Part shown: piece by piece, positions 4,433 through 7,491 of the stretch | How the letters are laid out: each line of letters begins with the position of its first letter | How positions within the stretch are numbered: position 1 is the stretch's first letter | Assembly: GCA_937888735.1 (NCBI GenBank) | Contig: CALASN010000061.1 | Span: 1-7,491, forward strand | DNA length: 7,491 nt | Direction: 5' to 3' | DNA from: UBA5499 sp002426275 | GTDB lineage: Bacteria; Bacillota; DTU084 | Translations under genes and position numbers: made by a program | The notes under the pieces: model-generated | Told to the model about the DNA's origin: nothing | The model's input: the letters and a program-made list of their open reading frames with translations, nothing else | Databases searched by the model: none

Positions 4433-7024
4433 ATGTCGGAGCTTGCCGCTGACGCGGTAAAAAGCAAATATATTGTGACAGCTGAATATACGGAATCGGG
4501 GAAAGCGGCGGCTTACCTTCCTATACCAAAGGGACTGGAATCTAGGCTCATCGCCTATTTGGTTTTCAAATATAAAAATACCCGGCTTTATAAGCATCAG
4601 ACTTTGGCTCTGGAGAGAATCTTAGGGGGAGAGAACGTGGTGCTTTCAACCCCTACCGCGTCAGGAAAATCGTTGGTTTTTTATTTGCCTGTGCTGCAGC
4701 GACTGCTGCAGGATCAAAACGCAACCAGCATCTTTCTCTTCCCGCAAAAAGCGCTCTCGTCGGATCAAGAAAAGAAACTGAAAAAGATCTTAGAAGTCTT
4801 CAACTTGCCTCAGACTTACCTCGGACGTTACGACGGGACTGTGAAGGGAGCGGAGATGAGAAAACAAATCATCCGCGACGCCAGAATCCTCCTGGCCACC
4901 CCGGATGTGCTGCACACAACGATTCTAAGGCTTTCCGGAGAAGAAGAATATCGCAGTTTTTTTCAACGGCTGCGCTATGTGGTGCTGGATGAGTGCCATC
5001 TTTACGGCGGAGTCTTCGGCACCAATATGGCTTTTCTCATGCGCAGACTCCGTCAGGTCGCTTCCTGGGAAGGAACGGAGCCCCAATTCATCGCAGCTTC
5101 CGCCACAATCGAAGAGCCGGCTGCGCACCTGACAAAGCTCACCGGACTGCCTTTTGTGAGCCTGGGGCGTGAAGTGGACGGATCCGGCAGCGACGGCAGA
5201 GAGTACCGCCTGATTCGGCCCGGAGCGGATTCCGGGCTTTTTGAAGCGGCCTGGGAGTGCGTCAAAGAGGCGCTGGATTGTGGAGAAAAGGTAATCATAT
5301 TTTTAGATCACAGGCAAATGGTAGAGCGGCTAACAGTTTTCATCAGAGAGCAATTGGGCGAACAAAGAGCGGCTCTCTGCGCCCCTTATAGAGCCGGTTA
5401 TCTGGCGGGGGAGAGGCAAATCATAGAAAGGCAGCTTGGAAGCGGTCAGGTCCGCTGCGTGGTCAGCACCTCCGCCATGGAACTGGGAATCGACGTTTCG
5501 GGCCTAGATCGTTGCGTCCTCTGCGGAATCCCCTCTGATCGGACAAGCTTTTTCCAGCGGATCGGAAGGGTGGGCAGAGGCCAGGGCGGAAAGCGGGGAA
5601 AAGTAGACATCATCTTTGGCGGAACCTCAGTGGACGAATACTATTTTCATCACCCCGAGCTTTTGTGGCGGCAACGCTTCAACCCCTGTTATTTAAATCT
5701 CAACAACGAACGGCTGGCTTTGGATCACGCTTCATGCGTAAACTTCGAAGCGCAGCTGGCGGAAGAAAGGAAGCCCGACGCGGAAATCTTAGGTCCCGAG
5801 CTTTTTGCCAGGCTTAGCCAAAAACCCCAGAGCAGATCCTTTGCTTACGCTCACAGAGCCATTCAGACTGAGATCCCGCATTTCGAGTTGAATCTGCGGT
5901 CTGTCGACGAACCCTCCTACAAACTGACAAGAGGCGAGCTGGAACTGGGAGAGATTTCGCTGTCTCAGGTTTTGCGGGAAGCTTATGAAGGCGCAATATA
6001 CAGACATGCCGGCAGGCTCTACCGCGTGGAGAAGGTCGCCGCTGGCAGAGTGCAAGTCAAGCCTACGCAGGAGATCGGGACAGTTGTCAAGCCAATAGGC
6101 AAGACTGTGATTAAGAGAAGATTTTACTCTCCGGACTTTCAGCTCGCATTCCAGTCCGGTACGGAGAAACTTTCCGTTAGGCCCGCTTGGTTCAATGTCA
6201 CGCAGTTTGTCATCGGCTACCAGCAAGAGCGGCGGGGAGTTAAAACGCAGCATCTGTACGGAGCCGGGAGAATGCTGAGCAAATTCATGGTTACCCAAGG
6301 TCTGGAGTTCATCTGCCAGCGGCCGGAAGGTTTCTATCCGCCGGCCGCCAGAGCGATGGTCAACGCCATTTTTAAAGCAACGCCGTTGGTCTGTAATATG
6401 AGCGTCGGAGACCTCGCTCATGATGTCTTTTGTAGAGAAAACAAGCTGCAGTTTCGCATTTTCGATAATGCGGCAGGCGGATTAGGTCTGTCCTGGAAAC
6501 TTGCCTCGCAGCTGCCGGCGATCGTCCGGGAAGCAGAACGCATGCTTTCCCAATGTAGCAATTGCAGTTCCACAGACAATGCCAATGGTTGCATTCTCTG
6601 CTGCCGGATGCCAACGGATAACGCCACAGATCGCCTGATCGACCGTTGGGGCGGAATCCAACTTGCCCAGTGGCTGCTTGCCCTGCTCAATGAAGAGATG
6701 GCAAAGCGGCCGTCCCAAGACGCCAGGCGCGAAGTCGCCCTGGAAGCCAGAAGAAACACGGGCTTTATGCTTAAAGAGGGCTCGCTGGTTTTCATCTTTG
6801 GTCGCTGCGCCATTGGGAAAGTAGTTTCCAGCGAGGCGTATCACGAGCAAGACCGGCTCTATAAGCTCAAGCTCGGTCAAAAGGAAAAAATACTTTCTCG
6901 GCTCATATTTGGAGCTGATCAAAGGAGAAGTGCAGCTGTGGTGCTTGGGCTGCAATACGGATTCCATTCCTTTGGGAAGCAAGTCGTGTCCGGCCTGCGG
7001 CCTGCCTCTGGCCCCCAGCGATGA
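4433..7024 (+). CDS. MrfA/YprA-like DEAD/DEAH-box helicase with DUF1998-type zinc site (C-terminus out of frame)
   Basis: Superfamily 2 helicase, 863 residues from the ATG at 4433. AGGAGGG (4420-4426) lies 6 bases before that ATG, whereas the in-frame ATG at 4409 has no ribosome binding site. Motifs in order: LYKHQ (52-56, Q-like), TPTASGKS (73-80, Walker A), LDECHLYGGVFG (185-196, motif II with DECH), SATI (223-226, motif III), STSAMELGIDVSGLD (345-359, motif V) and QRIGRVGR (375-382, motif VI). The C-terminal part has FDNAAGGLGLS (677-687) and four cysteines, C708-x2-C711-x8-C720-x2-C723, the pattern of the DUF1998/MrfA zinc-binding region. Bacillus MrfA acts with the exonuclease MrfB in repair of mitomycin-type DNA damage. 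DUF1998 helicases also occur in defence loci. A repair or DNA-processing role in the cytoplasm is inferred. After about residue 819 the reading is probably shifted: see the zinc ribbon at 6891-7058. Confidence 0.85.
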   Translation: MSELAADAVKSKYIVTAEYTESGKAAAYLPIPKGLESRLIAYLVFKYKNTRLYKHQTLALERILGGENVVLSTPTASGKSLVFYLPVLQRLLQDQNATSIFLFPQKALSSDQEKKLKKILEVFNLPQTYLGRYDGTVKGAEMRKQIIRDARILLATPDVLHTTILRLSGEEEYRSFFQRLRYVVLDECHLYGGVFGTNMAFLMRRLRQVASWEGTEPQFIAASATIEEPAAHLTKLTGLPFVSLGREVDGSGSDGREYRLIRPGADSGLFEAAWECVKEALDCGEKVIIFLDHRQMVERLTVFIREQLGEQRAALCAPYRAGYLAGERQIIERQLGSGQVRCVVSTSAMELGIDVSGLDRCVLCGIPSDRTSFFQRIGRVGRGQGGKRGKVDIIFGGTSVDEYYFHHPELLWRQRFNPCYLNLNNERLALDHASCVNFEAQLAEERKPDAEILGPELFARLSQKPQSRSFAYAHRAIQTEIPHFELNLRSVDEPSYKLTRGELELGEISLSQVLREAYEGAIYRHAGRLYRVEKVAAGRVQVKPTQEIGTVVKPIGKTVIKRRFYSPDFQLAFQSGTEKLSVRPAWFNVTQFVIGYQQERRGVKTQHLYGAGRMLSKFMVTQGLEFICQRPEGFYPPAARAMVNAIFKATPLVCNMSVGDLAHDVFCRENKLQFRIFDNAAGGLGLSWKLASQLPAIVREAERMLSQCSNCSSTDNANGCILCCRMPTDNATDRLIDRWGGIQLAQWLLALLNEEMAKRPSQDARREVALEARRNTGFMLKEGSLVFIFGRCAIGKVVSSEAYHEQDRLYKLKLGQKEKILSRLIFGADQRRSAAVVLGLQYGFHSFGKQVVSGLRPASGPQR

Positions 7025-7058
7025 GTTTGGGGATGAAAATTCATCGGAGGTGAAGTGA
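6891..7058 (+). other. Displaced zinc-ribbon C-terminus of the helicase (+1 frame)
   Basis: In the frame one base ahead of the helicase, the sequence from TAC at 6891 encodes a 55-residue tail. It includes GEVQLWCLGC (6924-6953), SIPLGSKSCPACGLPL (6963-7010) and an acidic end closing at TGA 7056-7058. CLGC and CPACG form a C-x2-C-x11-C-x2-C zinc ribbon. The helicase frame over the same bases gives Arg/Ser/Gly-rich text with no cysteines. The switch point fits the A6 run at 6885-6890: with five As, GAA-AAA-TAC-TTT reads straight from the helicase into the ribbon. The joined protein would be about 874 residues and end one base before the TTG start at 7060. The cause may be a real mutation, a sequencing error, or slippage at the A-run. 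Confidence 0.7.
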
Positions 7059-7059
7059 A

Positions 7060-7268
7060 TTGTTGAAAGATAAAATCCAACGATATTTACAGGCCAAGGA
7101 ATTGCCGGTTGTGGGCGGCAATGTGAAACAGCCTCAGGAGGCGCGTTTCGGACAGACTCCGCTTTTTTCCAGCAAACTCGCCGATTATGTTTAGGCGAAG
7201 ATGCCGCGAGGACTGTGGAGCCACCAGGCGGAGCGATCAAGCTCGCCTTAGCTGATAAGGATACAGTG
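7060..7268 (+). pseudogene. Truncated N-terminus of a second helicase
   Basis: GGAGGTGA (7046-7053) precedes the TTG codons at 7060 and 7063, which open a reading LLKDKIQRYLQAKEL... with TPLFSSKLADYV (7156-7191) and then TAG (7192-7194). In the same frame past the stop comes AKMPRGLWSHQAE (7195-7233). A one-base loss then shifts to AIKLALADKDTV (7233-7268). Read through, this resembles the region before Walker A in MrfA-like SF2 helicases (LYSHQAEAI..AL.GKDVV.STPTASGKS) and parallels LYKHQTLALERILGGENVV of the upstream helicase. The TAG could derive from a CAG glutamine codon. Walker A and everything beyond are missing, and the sequence passes directly into DnaB-like coding text. Its position suggests it was the second gene of the helicase operon. 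It does not read as the MrfB exonuclease. Confidence 0.5.
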
Positions 7269-7442
7269 ATCAATTTTAATACCAATATCGGCTTTGTGCT
7301 GGGCTACACCCGGCAATACATGGCGGCCAACCCCGGCGTAAAGCCCATTGTCATAGTGGACTATTTGCAGATTATACCGCCAACAGACCACCGGCAGAGC
7401 GATAAGGAAAAAGTAGACAACATTGTAAGGGGGCTTCATCAG
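7269..7442 (+). pseudogene. Fragment of DnaB-like replicative helicase C-terminal domain
   Basis: In the frame of the plus-strand reading from 7215, INFNTNIGFVLGYTRQYM (7269-7322) is followed by VKPIVIVDYLQIIPP (7338-7382) and SDKEKVDNIVRGL (7398-7436). This matches the Walker B region of phage or plasmid-type DnaB_C helicases: a hydrophobic strand, VDYLQI, then a K/D-rich segment leading to ..V..I.R.LK.L. The expected continuation (..L..V.VISS.NR) is absent. After GLHQ the sequence is unrelated, with TAA at 7485-7487. Both ends are missing and the P-loop is not here, so it cannot function. It probably came from a mobile element and abuts the second-helicase stump at about 7268. Confidence 0.6.
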
Positions 7443-7491
7443 TGTTCGGTTAAGCAAAGTTTTTTCTGCTTTCCCATCGAATTTTAAAGGA

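Noticed and set aside
5789..6421. Minus-strand open reading of 210 codons
   Set aside because: Shadow of the helicase coding sequence, whose plus-strand motifs are continuous through this region.
6482..7285. Minus-strand open reading of 267 codons
   Set aside because: Antisense to the helicase 3' end, the displaced zinc ribbon and the second helicase stump. No recognisable domain or ribosome binding site.
1..7491. CRISPR array, tRNA, rRNA, complete insertion sequence or transposase
   Set aside because: No regularly spaced repeats, cloverleaf, rRNA text, transposase motifs or paired terminal repeats with target duplication were seen on either strand.

Overview
The window looks like a piece of a diderm Firmicute chromosome, most likely a Negativicutes-type bacterium. 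It combines a signal-peptide beta-barrel protein ending in phenylalanine, which implies an outer membrane, with strong GGAGG-type ribosome binding sites and a Bacillus MrfA/YprA-like helicase. This assignment is an inference from gene style. No rRNA, tRNA or marker gene is present to confirm it.

Three genes look intact or nearly so: an outer-membrane beta-barrel protein (830-2146, minus), a membrane-anchored FMN-binding-domain protein (3500-3946, minus) and a large DEAD/DEAH-box helicase with a DUF1998/MZB-like zinc site (4433-7024, plus). The stretches between them are gene-poor and hold decayed fragments. Positions 70-640 read in shifting frames as a thioredoxin-reductase-like flavoprotein. 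Positions 3056-3351 read as the C-terminal part of an AAA_4/AlbA_2-type ATP-binding protein. Positions 7060-7442 read as the start of a second helicase fused to a scrap of a DnaB-like replicative helicase.

Region by region: 1-705 is flavoprotein debris. 709-750 is the terminator of the outer-membrane gene. 2147-3050 has no convincing gene but carries a 17-bp inverted repeat, two copies of a short repeat containing TTCGACAGA, and a G/C-rich hairpin. 3947-4432 holds a 21-bp direct repeat, a possible small structured RNA ending in a terminator, and the likely helicase promoter.

The most notable reading is at the end of the helicase. A C-x2-C-x11-C-x2-C zinc ribbon is encoded in the +1 frame just after an A6 run (6885-6890), so the annotated C-terminus after residue 819 is probably out of frame. 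Restoring the frame extends the gene to 7058, two bases before the next start codon. That next start opens a second helicase N-terminus with its own LWSHQAE motif, broken by a stop and a frameshift. The locus may once have encoded a two-helicase operon. The window shows only the first partner and the stump of the second.
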